A stretch of DNA of 64,000 bases. It comes from Capronia americana. Its lineage: Eukaryota > Ascomycota > Eurotiomycetes > Chaetothyriales > Herpotrichiellaceae. Below, one piece after another: positions 23,145 through 33,064 of this stretch. The stretch is taken from contig JADWQD010000011.1 of NCBI GenBank assembly GCA_016110215.1, positions 620,001 to 684,000 on the forward strand. Direction: 5' to 3'. The notes under the pieces were generated by a model. The model was given only the letters and a program-made list of their open reading frames with translations, was not told the origin of the DNA and did not search any database. A program made the position numbers and the translations under genes. Position 1 is the stretch's first letter. Every line of letters starts with the position of its first letter.

Positions 23145-24348
23145 TCACAACTTCGATCGAGACTTCGACTTTTCTGTTCCCGTGTTAGCGTGTTCTCAAG
23201 AATAGGATAGGTTCACCAAGCCACTCACCAAGCAACAACCTGTTCTTGTCGATAAACCTCTGCTTGGGCGCATCCTCGACAAATCTCTCGGCCAGGGCTT
23301 CAGCAGCATCATACACGGCAAGCATCCTGTCTCTCCTCAATGGTAGGTTTTGCAGCCTCTTCATCTCCATCATTGACTTTCCATCATTCACGCTCAATTG
23401 CTCCTCCAAGAACTCCACCACTTTGCTGTGGAATCCTTGAGTTGGAAAGATCCGATTGATCAGTCCCCATTGCTCGAGCTCCTGGACGGTCAACTTGCGG
23501 CCGAACATGAGGAAGTCATTGGTGCGGTGTGCACCGAGGGAGTGGTAGAAGTTGGTGGCCGAGCCGAACTCGGGGACAAGGCCCAAGGCGCTGAACGGCA
23601 CTTGAAGGTAGCCGGTGTCTGCAGCGAGAACGATGTCCGCAACACCGGGAAACCAGGCTGCGCCGCCGCCGACAGCTGGGCCGTTGAGTGCCAGGACAAG
23701 GACTTTCTTGTGGTCGATCATAGACCGGAGGAGCTCCACGGCTTGCAGCAGCAGTCAGCCGGGACTCGAGGTGGTGGCGGCGAGAATGGATGGACTCACC
23801 AGTACTAATGCTCGCCATGAAGTCAACCTTCTTGGAGGCTGGACTGAAATGTTCGACCTCCTTTTTGCCCGCCGTGGCTGTAAGTTGCAGATCGTTCAGT
23901 ATCAGGTCTACTCATCAGAACGGGGGATGGTTAGAACGAAACTGACAGAACGACAGGCCGCCCATGACTTGTCCTAAGAATATCTCTCAGATACAAGAGC
24001 CACACGCATATACCGGCACTGCCGCCCCATAACCCGAAGAAAGGGAAATTCCAACTCGACTTACCCTTGACGTCTGCGCCTGAGGAGAAGAACCTGCCCT
24101 CGCCGGTGATCACGGTGAAAACGGTGTCGGGATGTTCATTGAGTTCTCGGAGGGCTGTCACCAGTTCGATGAGCAGGTTTCCGCCGAATGAATTGAGAGA
24201 CTTGGGTCGGTTGAGCTAATCGCGAAGTCAGAGACATGACCTTCTCACTAGTAGCAGTGTTGCAGTGGTGGCATGCCTTGATAACTCCAATCTTTCCTTT
24301 GACCTCGAAAATGAGGTCCCCGTAATTGTACTTGCTCGGGCTCGCCAT
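23145..24348 (-). CDS. Peroxisomal enoyl-CoA hydratase/isomerase (Eci1-like) with SKL tail
   Basis: Crotonase-fold enzyme, most like delta3,delta2-enoyl-CoA isomerase used in beta-oxidation of unsaturated fatty acids. Exons 24348-24277, 24215-24065, 23877-23800, 23741-23229, 23173-23145 give 280 residues. Landmarks: GVIK joined to LNRPKSLNSFGG, FTVITGEGRFFSSGADVK (first oxyanion-hole segment), LVLALNGPAVGGGAAW (second oxyanion-hole segment) and VPEFGSATNFYHSLGAHRTNDFL. Intron 1 must use a GC donor (AAG then GCATGC) to join IK to LNRP. The last exon of 29 nt encodes KSKSRSKL, ending in a perfect SKL peroxisomal targeting signal. If that intron is retained the protein ends differently and lacks SKL. 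ECI versus another crotonase activity is inferred. Confidence 0.85.
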
Positions 24349-25046
24349 GTTGAGGTCGATTGAAGCTGTCGTGTCGGTCGTCGGTCGAGAGTAAGACTTA
24401 CTTTCTCAGCTGACCTTCCAAGTCAACGTCGTTCAAGGCGCACAACGCAACAGTTGCCAGAGATGCTGCAAGAATAAACGATACGCAAAGAATGTACATC
24501 CAATAGACACTAACACAAGCTGACCGGGAGGAACGGTATGTTATGTAGGTACGCTGGTCATCCTGGGGTATACCTCTTTCGGCCGGCTGTACATACAACC
24601 CCACACGAAGGAGGCTGACGGATGCCTCGGTCCAAGGTTCCACGACTGGGAGTATCATCGCACGCCTGAGAGTTGCGTGCTTACTATTCCGCCCTTCTGG
24701 TCTCGGCGACCTGCCTCTCAGATCTGGTGGGTCGACAGCATAAGCTTGCTGCAAGTGATATAAGCGGCAGCATTGGTGGGCAGGCCACGCCTACAGGCTC
24801 TGGGAGAGAGGCAAGGCGGGCCAATCCTTGTGCGTGACCGTAGCAGTACTGCGAAGTATTTTGCGCTACACGAAGTGTACGTCACTGTTCTGTGTCTGAA
24901 TTCGGGGGACGCTGCGCGCGACATTTTTCCCAGCCCAGCACATCCTCCGTACGCTCTACGTTCTACGCTCGACAGTCGATACATATCTATCTCCGGGGCT
25001 TCGAAAATACCACGCCTTCTGCCAGCGTAGCGCCGCCTCTCTCGAT
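24349..25046. promoter_or_regulatory. Divergent promoter, enoyl-CoA isomerase and DUF1168 gene
   Basis: 698 bp head-to-head gap. Frames here (for example 24398-24754 minus) lack any family signature. The promoter role is inferred from geometry only. Confidence 0.4.
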
Positions 25047-25679
25047 ATGTCTGAACCTATCCCCGAAGCAATACCCACGTCCGCGGACCCGCGCTCGCGG
25101 CGGCCCATCAAACGCGCCCGTGTCCCAGGCTCCAACAACCCCAAGGCCCAAGCCGCGTCCGCGCAGGCAGACGAGATCGAGCACCTCTTCCTGGACCCCG
25201 CGCGCGAGATCAAACTCCCGGCTCCATCTTCTGAGATCAAGAAATCGATCCCAGCACCGCCCGAGATTGTCGCAAACGTCCAAGGGAGTTCCGCTGGCGC
25301 GGGGTCCGGGGAGTTCCACGTCTACAAGGCGAGTCGGCGACGGGAGTACGAGCGGCTAAGGCTCATGGACGAGGAGGCGAAGAAGGAGGAAGAGGACAAA
25401 GAATGGGCGGAAAAGGAACGGGAGAGGAAGGCGAAGGACGAGGAGAAGACCCGGAAGAATCGGGAGAAGAGGAATAAGCGGAAGGGCAAGGACAAGAGTA
25501 AAAGTCCAGCCGCAGCAGAGAATGTGCACGGGACGAGTGAGGGCCCGAAGGATAAGAAACCGCGTGGGAACTTGGCTGTCCCTACAAAGGCTGAGGATGA
25601 ATCGCTGCCGGGGACGACCGACTTTGGCGTCGCGGCGGTGGTGCAAGAGAGTGGCATCACGATTCATGATGACGATTAG
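25047..25679 (+). CDS. DUF1168 / PRKRIP1-like protein
   Basis: Single-exon protein of 210 residues belonging to the DUF1168 family, whose human member PRKRIP1 is a spliceosome C-complex component. Diagnostic segments are EIVANVQGSSAGAGSGEFHV immediately followed by YKASRRREYERLRLMDEEAK. A highly charged helix rich in Lys and Glu follows (residues about 105-150, KEWAEKERERKAKDEEKTRK), then a disordered tail with a nuclear-type basic stretch (KRNKRKGKDKSKSP). The start at 25047 opens MSEPIPEAIPTSADPRSRRP, typical of the fungal members. A nuclear splicing role is inferred from the family. Confidence 0.87.
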   Translation: MSEPIPEAIPTSADPRSRRPIKRARVPGSNNPKAQAASAQADEIEHLFLDPAREIKLPAPSSEIKKSIPAPPEIVANVQGSSAGAGSGEFHVYKASRRREYERLRLMDEEAKKEEEDKEWAEKERERKAKDEEKTRKNREKRNKRKGKDKSKSPAAAENVHGTSEGPKDKKPRGNLAVPTKAEDESLPGTTDFGVAAVVQESGITIHDDD

Positions 25680-26139
25680 GAAACCACCATGAATCGTCTG
25701 CTGAGCAAGATGGACTTGGACAGTCTACAGAAAGATCAACCGGCACAGACACCCGGAGGAGCAGAACCTGATGCCGGTCAATTTCGACGACGGAGACCTG
25801 GTGTAAATTGCACGGAGATCGAGTGTCCGAAAGAGAAACCCCAAGAGCAGCAAAGCTGAACTGGCGCGAGACAACGTGAACAAGATGGACCTGGATCTCA
25901 CACGACGGCCACAAACGAGCTTCACTGGCCCGCGAGTCGAAGCCAGTAAACGGGCGGCTCAAGACACCGGCAGATCCGACTCGAATATTGGCGGTGGTGA
26001 ACGAGCAGCATCGGCAAATCCGAGTCATCCTCTACACTCTGTGCGCGTCTCCGGTATATCCCACGTATCGTACACAGTACAGTACATATACACCGAACTT
26101 TACTACGTTCTAGCACCACGACCCCCCGAGTCCGTCAGG
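25680..26139. other. Convergent intergenic region
   Basis: 3' ends of the DUF1168 gene and the membrane SDR gene face each other. No feature recognised. Confidence 0.4.
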
Positions 26140-27427
26140 TCAAGCCTTCTTCTCCCTCGCCACAATGGCTCGATCAATCCCACTCCACCATCTCACCCCC
26201 CACTGCACAACCCCCGGCATAACCCCGAGCACGGGTACACACTTGGCGTAGAACGGCATCCGAATCACCCCGCCATCGCCTCTCTCCACCCAGCGTAAAA
26301 TCTCCTTGGCCACGTCTTTGGCCTCCAGCACGGGCCCGAAGAAGTTCGCGTACCATGGCACCCGCGTGATGTCGGAGAACAATTGCGTGGAGAGGATGCC
26401 CGGCTCGACCAGCAGGGTTTTGACGCGGGAGAAGACGCCCGAGTCCGGATGCGTCAGCAGTTCATGGTAGAGCGTATTGTGGAGGGAAGAGATGGCGGCC
26501 TTTGAGCACGAGTAGTCGGCCAGGCGGGAGGGCGAGAGATGAGCCAGGATGGACGAGATGGTGATCACATGTGCCCCCTGGGGCGAGGAGATCAGGTACG
26601 GCAGAATTACCGAGAGGGTCGTGAAGTGGGAGAGCGTATTTGTCGTGACGGTCTTGGTAGCCTGTCGGGACGAGAGAGTCGCGACATTGTCGGCGGTCGG
26701 AACCAGAGGGAGGCCGGTAACTGAACCCGCAGCATTGTTGATAAGGATCGTAGGCGGACCGAGCTGTTGGTTGGGTATTCGTTAGTGATGTACATAATGC
26801 CCAGTTGCATTACCACCACAACTACCACCACCACCACAGACCAAGATCAAGGGAGAAATCCATGTAGAAATCGACTTTGAAAAAGTTGGCAAAAAAAAGG
26901 GGACATTTCCTTACCTCCTGCACAACCCTCTCCACCGCTCCCCTGACTTGCACCTCATCGGCAACATCGACGCGCTCCCACAGGAAATCCCACCTCTCCA
27001 TCTCCTCCCTGGCGCCCTCATCCACCTCGCGCACATCCAGCACCGCGACCTTGCCGCCCTTCCTCAAGACCATCTCGGCCAACGTGCGGCCTAACCCCTG
27101 CGCCCCGCCCGTGATCACCACGACCTCGTCCTCCCAGTTGACGGCGCGGTGCTTGCCGTACGTGACCCGGTGGTTCAGCCAGAGGGACAGCTCCACGACG
27201 GCCAGCCCTGCCGTGTAATACAGCGTGTAGAACGCCAGCGGGGTCTTGTGCTTGTGGATCGACGCCAGACACAGGTAGAAGACCAGCGTGATCCACGGGT
27301 GGAAGATCGAGTTGGCCAGGATCAGCAGCAGCAGGTCGAGCGTCACGTGTTTGTACCATGGCTTCGGCGTCAGGTGGGCGGTCGAAGTCGCCGACGGGAG
27401 TTTCGACGTCGAGGGTTTGAGGACCAT
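26140..27427 (-). CDS. Membrane-anchored short-chain dehydrogenase (RDH/DHRS-like)
   Basis: Exons 27427-26915 and 26763-26140 give 378 residues. Residues about 25-85 contain hydrophobic segments (LDLLLLILANSIFHPWITLV and YYTAGLAVVELSLWL), implying membrane anchoring before the Rossmann domain. Cofactor motif VVVITGGAQGLGRTLAEM, then LINNAAGSVTG directly after the splice junction, ITISSILAHLSP (catalytic Ser) and DYSCSKAAISSL (YxxxK), and VEPGILSTQLF. This layout matches RDH10/DHRS-type retinol or lipid dehydrogenases of ER or lipid droplets; the fungal substrate is unknown. The intron is 151 nt. An ACC/CCA-rich microsatellite-like stretch lies inside the intron (about 26813-26839). Confidence 0.85.
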
Positions 27428-28342
27428 TGCTCCCTGTGGGTTGGAGGTGGGGTGGGGGAATCAATACGGAGTATGAGGTATCCGGGGAAGATATCTTCTT
27501 AAAATCAACTCTAGCGATGTGCCGGCGGAGCTGGCTCTCTTGCAATCGTTACCTTTGAGCTGAGAGATGTCAATGTGAAATGCCAGCAAGGTTTATCGGT
27601 CGGAGTGGAGTGGGGTGGATTGGATTGCAGTGGAATGGATGACGCGGATGGACAATATAGCTACGAGGACTGGGACCGGCCAGACTCGAAGAAGGGGATA
27701 TACTCGGTATCTACGGAGTACAGTCTAGATGATGTACTGGTGAAAAACCAAACTTCAGAAGGCCAAGGGATGCGGGAGGTGGCAGCAGCTGGTACCTACA
27801 ACACCAGGGGGCGTCTGCGCAGCCAATCAGCAGCCTCGAATCTGTGACGGAGATGAAACACCAAGCGAGAACCAGTCAGTGACAGAGGACCGCGGCAGGG
27901 GAAACATTGTAGTACCGACACTTGGAGTGAATCCACGATGGTCATAACCATGTCTGCATGTTCAAGGATGATGAGCTTCCTATCTCTATGATGGATGATG
28001 TGTGTGCTCTGGACTGTCTATCCATCCGCCGCTCTTTTGTCGTCGTGCGGAAAGTAAAAGTTGTGCTAAAGACGCCTGATAAATAAGAGTACACTTGAAG
28101 GAAGGAAAAAAAGTCTTCCTTCCCTGCCTTGCGGCACACGTCTCTGAAAGACCTCGCGCTGACGTCGAATTTTCCTTCATTGATGCCCAATAAACGTGGT
28201 AACATGCTCGAAAGTCGTGTAATTCGTGCCGTCATGGCAGGATGCGCGGTTGATAATACAGTTGCAGAATCGTTGACCTCCTTCAATTTTGAGACTTCTA
28301 AGCCGATGGCACAGTTGAGTCGCTTTGGCTGTCTGCGAGCCA
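27428..28342. other. 0.9 kb intergenic region
   Basis: Promoter side of the membrane SDR and 3' side of the nucleotidyltransferase gene. A degenerate GGAGT/GGATT repeat stretch occurs at about 27600-27640. No gene recognised. Confidence 0.4.
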
Positions 28343-31300
28343 TCAGCAGTTTGTAGTCATACTTCCGCCCCAGAGCCTCGGAAGCTCGTCGAGCAAACCC
28401 TCTTCATCCCCCATGCCGGCCTCGTGTGGGGTGTGACCACAACTGGCGGTGGCAATCTGTGGACCAGTACTTGTCTTGTACCCCATCATGCCTCCTCCAC
28501 CCCATTCGTACTCGTCCTCTTCGACGTTGAATTCGGCACCCTCTCTTGCGCAACCGTTCCCACCCTTCGAGATAGTAGCCAGGTCCTGCAGTTGTCGCGG
28601 ATCAAATTGGAAGCCGAGCTTTCGGGGAATTGGCATAATGTTAGGGTCCTCATCCCTTGGACGTATGTCGTCGTCAACATCGGGGTACAGTGTGCTAGGT
28701 ACGCGAATGATGGTATTGTCCTTGATCGGACTGTCACTGAATTCCACCCAAAGCTCGGAGAAATCAGTTCCAGGCGGATGAGAAGGCTGATTCATATCTT
28801 CACCAACTTCGGCGTCTGCCTTGCGAGGGCTTGGTTTGGACAGGGTCATCTCATGAGGCGGTAGTGTTTCGACAGGATTCTGAGGCATAATCAGTGCCTG
28901 AATCTCTTCGTGGGCCGGTGCTGCCGAACCGCTCGCATGTGCTCGCGAGTAGAAAAAGTTGTTGGTGTCGGCGTCGCTGCTGGATGGGCTCATGTGCTTC
29001 TTGAAGAACACCAAACGCTGCACACGAAGAAAGTCAATATCTGGGACACGGTCATTGGCTGGCGGCGTAGTGGGATCTCTGTCGGATACAGTATCTTGAG
29101 ACGGATGGCTATCGGACAAAGGAACAGCCTTGGGCGACTGTCCTGTTTGAGTGGAGCTTGAACGGGCCAAAGAGGGACTGCGTTGAAGTGGAAGACAATT
29201 CTTTGCAGCGGTCGCGGCTTGATTTGATGACTCGTGGGATACTGTCGTGTTCGCATGCTGGACCGATCTGGAACATGAAGCTGGCTCTTCCAATGGATCT
29301 GCTAGGAGCTGTGCGGCAGCATGCTTGGACGAGCTGTGCGGTCGCTCAGCGGCAGTTAGAGTGTACCGGTAATAGCGCCGCAGGAGTCCATTCAGCATCT
29401 CTAGCTCTGCCCATGTCATCTCTGGTCTGTAAGGAAACTCTGCATCGAGTTTTCTTGACGCGCGCTTTACGTCCTCGGGCTTGAAGGTCGCGTCGAGGAT
29501 GCGCCTATCCCGCCGAAGAAGCCACTTCCCACCTCTGGTGGTGTGGTCCCAGGGAATTATTGCGCCCACCGTACGTGCACCAATTTGAGAGTCTGGAAGC
29601 TTCTCTTGTGCGCTTGCTATCGTAGTCTTGCTTCGCTCATCATTGTTGACACCGCACGGTGCGGCAGCTGCGGTCACTTCCTCTATCTTGGACAGATACG
29701 GGGTCTTGGCTTGAGAACAAATCGTGTTTGCGGATGACACGACCACATTGCTTTCGCTTGGATTGGGTAGGCTGGTGTCATTTGTCATGCTGTTGCCTTT
29801 CTTAGCGTTGTTTGCTGGCCAAGGGGGTCTTTCAAGTGCTATTGGCCGATATCGGTGGCGGTATGATTTCCCAATGTAAGGGCTGGGTCGCCTGCTGTCG
29901 TAGGGACACTGCTCGTCCAGCTCGCGATAAGAATCGGTGCTAAATCGGATTGTGGCGCCATTTCTTCTCTTCATGTCTCTCCAGTGTAGCCAACGTCCGT
30001 CTTGTGTCTCAATGTCCCATGGGATAGGGTTTCCGTCGCGGTCAAAACCATTGGCTCCAAGGACTTCTGCTCTGGAGGTGAGTCCCTCATTCCGCCTCTT
30101 CGGTTCGTCTTTGGTTTCTGCTCTGAGAGTCGCAGCACTCTCTTTGTTCGTTTCGCTTGTTTGACTGATTCGGTTGTCATCGTCGTCTTCGTCACTGTCA
30201 GCCGAGACTTGCCTCCGTCGCCAATTTCTGGACGTCTGCAACTGCTTCCTGTCCTGCACCGGTGGTGTCGCGGTCAGCTTGGACTCCGGCAATTCGCCTC
30301 GGCTCTTGCAAGGGGAATAGTTTTGAGCTTTGCCCTGCTCGAATTTTCCCCACGTACCATCAGTTGCGCGCAGTTCGGCGTCCTCAGTATTCCCCTGCTT
30401 GAGCATTGCTGCCTCCTTGGCTTCCGCTTCCTGCCTCATTTGCATTTGCCGTCGTCTGTGATGGTCCAAGTCCTTCCTCAGGGTATCGACGTGATCTGTG
30501 ACGGGGCTGAGGAATTCTTCAGCTGGAATCTCCTCGTCTGTGCCAATCTTCTCGATGATGCTCCACGCACGACGAAACTCATCACGAATGGCGACAACAC
30601 CGTGGTGACCGACAGTGCGGGCGATGTTGTGGTCAACCTCGAAAGGATCCTCGATTGCAAGCAGATACCGGTTGCGGACTGACGTGTTCTGACGCTGTTG
30701 CCATTTGGCCTCGGTCCAGCCTTTCGCTTGCTTGGAAACAATTCCACCCTTAGTTCTGATAGAGATGACATCCCGAGTCCAATGAAATCCCTGGTTAGTG
30801 CCATAGTATTGGAAGAAGCCTCTCAGCAACTGGCCGGCAGACTCTCGGTTCCTGTTGGCCGCCATTTCTCGCTGGATATCTTGGAGGCCCTGATGATCTT
30901 GGACGAAACGGACGTCGAACCCCTCAAACAACTCGATTTGTCTGCTTGGGTCCCAGGAGTCCTCAATCTTCGCCAGATGCTGTAGATTGGGGATGACCGG
31001 TGGACTGGCAACATTCATCAAATAGTGCAGCACCATCAGGACCCAGCCGTAGCTAGACAACGTGCCACGGTATGGAGTGTTGATATCTCTGAGCTTGGCC
31101 CAAATCTTGACAAAAACTCCGATCTCCTTGACACGAGGATCGAAGCTGTGGTAAACCCGCAGCAGGGCCGAGTTATGGAGGGCAACGAAGTTGGAGAAGT
31201 TGATGTCACACTGGATGCCACAGTCGTGGGTGAACTCCAGACCTGCATTGCCACGATTGCCTCGCTTTGCTGGTGCTGTCTTAGTGCTCAAGGAGAGGTC

Positions 31301-32449
31301 TGTCACAGCTTGGTCAATCACGTCAAGTTCTGCAGGAAGGACTTGGGGTTCTTGAACAGCCTCTTGAGTTGCACCAATATGGTCAATGGTCTTTTCCCAC
31401 TCGGCACGTTCTTTGCGCAGGTTTTCGAGGAGTTCTTGTGTCGGACTCTGGCAAATGCGTAGGATCGGTACACGAGTTTGAGTGAGGAGCCGGGCGCCAT
31501 ACTCGTGATCCAGAAAGGCTTTCTCCAGGATGCGTTGAACCTCAGCCTTGAAACCATGTTGTCCTTCCACATGGTCGGATGCGGGTGCGTGATCGCCATC
31601 AGGTCGAACAGTCGGTTCCGTTCCCTTGCCTTCCGGTACATCGTAATCAGGCAAAGAGAGCAGAAGATCCATGTCGCAATTCTTCAGTGCAAAGCCATTG
31701 GCAAGACTACCGTAACACTTCAACTTGACTTGCTCGAGCTGCAGACCCGGGTACTTGGCACCAACTGCATTCCTGGCAACCTCCTCCAGGCCGAGTCGGA
31801 AACTCTCTTTGACGTCTTTCTCCTCCTGGGTGAACCGGAACTCGTCATAAGCCTTTTTGCCGATGCCAGTGAGATAGTCAGCTTGCTTCATGATGAGGTG
31901 TCGGCTGGCTCGTGGCTGCTGGGCGGTCCCGTGATGCATGCCACCATTGTGGTTATAGAGCTGACCATACCGTTGGGGCGGTCGCACATTGGTGTTGAAC
32001 TGTGCTGAATTGGGAGGTTGGGACGACTGCTGTGGATTCTGCTGCGGCCGGTGCTGCTGAGCACTGAAGTAGCGGCCACCTCGACGATTGCCTCTTGCGC
32101 GTTCTTGATACTCTCGAGGAGTGCCATGGCGCGCATTATCGAAGGTTGGGGGCTGAGAATCTTGTAGATGTCGAGGTTCTGTCTGATAAGGAACACCAAC
32201 TCCGGGCGCGGGTTGCGGGTGAGATCCAAGAGGAGGAAATGACTCGGAAGCCATACTGAAAGAGGCCGCGCCTGGTTGTGTTTGAGGGTAATGTGACTGT
32301 TGTGACTGAGACCAGGCAGATCTGTATCTGCCTTGATCGCGGCCTCTAGCACGGTTGCCTCTCCCTCGACCTGCACCTTGGTGAGAGATGTCGTTCAGTG
32401 AACCCAGTGGGTGACTGGGCAAGCCAGACCAGTTGCTAGCAGAGTCCAT
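28343..32449 (-). CDS. Non-canonical poly(A)/poly(U) polymerase (Cid1-type terminal nucleotidyltransferase) with long C-terminal extension
   Basis: Adds nucleotides to RNA 3' ends. A single exon of 1368 residues, far longer than minimal Cid1 (about 400). Residues 1-180 are Arg/Gly/Gln-rich (GRGRGNRARGRDQGRYRS), likely RNA-binding. The catalytic domain starts near 185: CYGSLANGFALKNCDMDLLL gives the G-S motif and Asp259/Asp261, and GIQCDINFSN gives the third Asp (415). Central helices follow (VFVKIWAKLRDINTPYRGTL), then the PAP-associated domain (GQLLRGFFQYYGTNQGFHW, LLAIEDPFEVDHNIARTVG). A basic helix (HHRRRQMQMRQEAEAKEAAM) precedes about 650 residues of extension. That contains a duplicated module (residues 809-875 and 965-1037) that I do not recognise. 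Head-to-head with TFIIF-alpha. Whether it adds A or U cannot be read from sequence. Confidence 0.88.
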   Translation of the reverse strand: MDSASNWSGLPSHPLGSLNDISHQGAGRGRGNRARGRDQGRYRSAWSQSQQSHYPQTQPGAASFSMASESFPPLGSHPQPAPGVGVPYQTEPRHLQDSQPPTFDNARHGTPREYQERARGNRRGGRYFSAQQHRPQQNPQQSSQPPNSAQFNTNVRPPQRYGQLYNHNGGMHHGTAQQPRASRHLIMKQADYLTGIGKKAYDEFRFTQEEKDVKESFRLGLEEVARNAVGAKYPGLQLEQVKLKCYGSLANGFALKNCDMDLLLSLPDYDVPEGKGTEPTVRPDGDHAPASDHVEGQHGFKAEVQRILEKAFLDHEYGARLLTQTRVPILRICQSPTQELLENLRKERAEWEKTIDHIGATQEAVQEPQVLPAELDVIDQAVTDLSLSTKTAPAKRGNRGNAGLEFTHDCGIQCDINFSNFVALHNSALLRVYHSFDPRVKEIGVFVKIWAKLRDINTPYRGTLSSYGWVLMVLHYLMNVASPPVIPNLQHLAKIEDSWDPSRQIELFEGFDVRFVQDHQGLQDIQREMAANRNRESAGQLLRGFFQYYGTNQGFHWTRDVISIRTKGGIVSKQAKGWTEAKWQQRQNTSVRNRYLLAIEDPFEVDHNIARTVGHHGVVAIRDEFRRAWSIIEKIGTDEEIPAEEFLSPVTDHVDTLRKDLDHHRRRQMQMRQEAEAKEAAMLKQGNTEDAELRATDGTWGKFEQGKAQNYSPCKSRGELPESKLTATPPVQDRKQLQTSRNWRRRQVSADSDEDDDDNRISQTSETNKESAATLRAETKDEPKRRNEGLTSRAEVLGANGFDRDGNPIPWDIETQDGRWLHWRDMKRRNGATIRFSTDSYRELDEQCPYDSRRPSPYIGKSYRHRYRPIALERPPWPANNAKKGNSMTNDTSLPNPSESNVVVSSANTICSQAKTPYLSKIEEVTAAAAPCGVNNDERSKTTIASAQEKLPDSQIGARTVGAIIPWDHTTRGGKWLLRRDRRILDATFKPEDVKRASRKLDAEFPYRPEMTWAELEMLNGLLRRYYRYTLTAAERPHSSSKHAAAQLLADPLEEPASCSRSVQHANTTVSHESSNQAATAAKNCLPLQRSPSLARSSSTQTGQSPKAVPLSDSHPSQDTVSDRDPTTPPANDRVPDIDFLRVQRLVFFKKHMSPSSSDADTNNFFYSRAHASGSAAPAHEEIQALIMPQNPVETLPPHEMTLSKPSPRKADAEVGEDMNQPSHPPGTDFSELWVEFSDSPIKDNTIIRVPSTLYPDVDDDIRPRDEDPNIMPIPRKLGFQFDPRQLQDLATISKGGNGCAREGAEFNVEEDEYEWGGGGMMGYKTSTGPQIATASCGHTPHEAGMGDEEGLLDELPRLWGGSMTTNC

Positions 32450-33064
32450 GGCATCTAAGACAAAGTGCGGAGAGAGTTGGGAGGTTGTGAAAACGGAGTG
32501 TCAGTTCCGTGAAAGATAATATGAACGGCAGGAAAAGGGCTCTTGCGCGCTTATTGGTGAAGGGACAAGTAGGAACGTCATTAGAGTGACAGTGACAGTA
32601 AGAAGAATTGAAATGGACTTCAATAGCTGAATAACGAGTGAAGCGCGGCTGTTCAGCAGAAAGGATCTGGTCAGTGAAGAACAAGTGAAGTTGAATTATT
32701 GCGGGGCATGGCAAGAATGACGGCAGTGCCGGCGCCTACTGTGTATTTACTCATAGGCGTGCCTGGAGCCTGGGTGTCTCTCCCGTGACTCCTCAGTCAA
32801 TAGCCGCCCTGCTTGGCAACCACGCAGTTCCCTGGCCGATCTTGAGGAAGACGCCAGCTCACGCCCGGCTTGCTCTACTGCGACTTTATTTCATGTCGTC
32901 GTCGATGATGCCAGCGGGTTGAAGCCGCCTAGACGCCTTCGGAATCGCAACCACGCAACATTACATTGTTTCATTGTCTTCCTATTCATACGTCCGCACG
33001 CCACTTTCCTCTCCAGAGTCCTACATATCCATCAAATGCCCTTACGGGATAGCCTTAGCCGACG
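32450..33064. promoter_or_regulatory. Divergent promoter, nucleotidyltransferase and TFIIF-alpha
   Basis: 615 bp head-to-head gap between two RNA-related genes. No specific site assigned. Confidence 0.45.
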
